From an uncultured Pelagibacteraceae bacterium (GTDB lineage Bacteria > Pseudomonadota > Alphaproteobacteria > Pelagibacterales > Pelagibacteraceae), in assembly GCA_902604175.1 (NCBI GenBank), contig CACKXR010000008.1:1-34561 (forward strand): a stretch of DNA of 34,561 bases, read 5' to 3'. Every line of letters starts with the position of its first letter. Position 1 is the first letter of the stretch. The notes below the pieces were generated by a model. It was not told the DNA's origin. It was given only the letters and a program-made list of their open reading frames with translations, and did no database searches. This document shows positions 33,870 to 34,561 of this stretch, in pieces. The translations under genes were made by a program, and so were the position numbers.

Positions 33870-34561
33870 ATGAATGAAATAAGTATTTTTGAGGCCGTCA
33901 AAATCCTGAGATCTAAAAATAAAAATATTGCTTTTATAGATGTTAGAAAAAGAGAAAAATATGTTCAAGGTTTTGCATTTGGTTCGATTAATTGTGATAT
34001 TGCAAAATTCAATAAAAACATAATTGATTTAGTTCCTAATAATAAAACTATAATTTTATTAATTGGAATTGAAAATGAATCTAATAAAAAAAAAGTTTTT
34101 AAAATACTTAATAAATTTAACTTTAAAAGTTATTTTACAATTAAAGGAGACTATCAGACATGGGTTGAAAATAAATTACCATTTTGGAAAGGAGAATATA
34201 CCTTTTCCAAGGCTTTTGGTGAATGGGTAGAGAAGTCGTCAAATATAAAAAATATTTTTCCAAATGAATTAAAAAAGATACACAAAACAAATAACTTTTT
34301 TCAAATCGATACACGGCCTAAGATTGAATTTGAAAAATTTAGTCTCCCTTTTTCACATCATTGCTCAGGAGGAGAATTACCAATTTTTTTAAATAATAAT
34401 TTAAACAATAACAAAACTTATATAGTACATTGTGCAGGCCGAACTAGAAGTATTATAGCTTATCAAACTTTAAAAGATTTTAATTTTAAAAATAAAAAAT
34501 ATGTTTTAAATGGTGGTACACAAAACTGGGTTTTATCAGGAAATAAAAGAGTTTTTAATAA
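33870..34561 (+). CDS. Tandem rhodanese-domain protein, 5' part (cut by window end)
   Basis: The frame starts with ATG at 33870 (MNEISIFEAVKIL) and stays open to the window end, giving 230 codons. Two rhodanese-like domains are visible. The first (about residues 1-110) has FIDVRKREKYVQG but no cysteine in its active-site position, so it is probably inactive. The second (about 115-225) has DTRPKIEF and the active-site loop with C188 in HCAGRTRS. Such proteins move sulfane sulfur or sense thiols; the substrate is unknown. The 82-bp gap to pxpA must hold both divergent promoters. The rest of the gene is outside the window. Confidence 0.85.
   Translation, partial: MNEISIFEAVKILRSKNKNIAFIDVRKREKYVQGFAFGSINCDIAKFNKNIIDLVPNNKTIILLIGIENESNKKKVFKILNKFNFKSYFTIKGDYQTWVENKLPFWKGEYTFSKAFGEWVEKSSNIKNIFPNELKKIHKTNNFFQIDTRPKIEFEKFSLPFSHHCSGGELPIFLNNNLNNNKTYIVHCAGRTRSIIAYQTLKDFNFKNKKYVLNGGTQNWVLSGNKRVFN

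Noticed and set aside
1-34561. Mobile elements, prophage, CRISPR arrays or riboswitches
   Set aside because: I saw no transposase, integrase, terminal inverted repeats, spaced repeat array or recognisable aptamer. The tRNA-Leu is not followed by an integrase or a repeated tRNA end.

Overview
The window is a strongly AT-rich, very densely packed piece of a streamlined marine alphaproteobacterial genome. It is most likely from the SAR11 clade (Candidatus Pelagibacter-like), an assignment made from gene content rather than from a database search. The evidence is low-GC codon use, many 1-11 bp gene overlaps, a proteorhodopsin gene followed by ferredoxin, ferredoxin reductase and a glutathione transferase, a zinc-less alphaproteobacterial DksA, and alphaproteobacterial-type LexA boxes. 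No transposase, integrase, prophage gene or CRISPR array was found, and no gene-free stretch exceeds 300 bases. The longest gap, 6257-6467, is the regulatory region of the proteorhodopsin gene.

Layout. 1-1123 (minus): start of nadC, then nadA (NAD synthesis). 1179-1264: tRNA-Leu(GAG) with its own promoter. 1321-2689: a hypothetical protein, converging on ygfZ (minus). 2733-4040: a dihydroorotase-family gene, its end overlapping a minus-strand prpE and SMR-transporter pair (4033-6256). 6468-9336 (plus): blue-type proteorhodopsin with a strong terminator, then ferredoxin, ferredoxin reductase and a YfcG-like GST. 9339-10058 (minus): dksA followed by two overlapping tiny membrane-protein genes that are easy to miss. 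10136-14310 (plus): a four-gene envelope cluster of GT39-like transferase, GT2 transferase, exported histidine phosphatase and exported two-domain hydrolase-like protein. 14314-15964 (minus): umuD-umuC under an SOS box. 16127-20186 (plus): SOUL-type heme-binding protein, glycerate kinase, TolC-like protein and recA, with its own SOS-like box and terminator. 20281-24153: alaS converging on icd. 24231-31908 (plus): a long run of psd, pssA, a GT8-like protein, rlmE, guaB, a TPR protein, guaA, a VanZ-like protein, gloA and panB. 31909-33787 (minus): TerC-like protein, TPR protein and pxpA. 33870-34561 (plus): a rhodanese-domain gene cut by the window edge.

How the parts work together. Most of the window is core metabolism: NAD, pyrimidine, GMP, pantothenate and phospholipid synthesis, tRNA charging and the TCA cycle. 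The light-driven proton pump stands beside a small redox cluster. umuDC and recA form a small DNA-damage module sharing the same operator type. The most unusual content is a guaB lacking its whole CBS regulatory module, two tandem mini-genes after dksA, the uncharacterised envelope cluster, and several unassigned dyads and tandem repeats placed where regulators would bind. Strong intrinsic terminators are seen only after proteorhodopsin and recA, and six convergent gene pairs end within 13 bp of each other or overlap.
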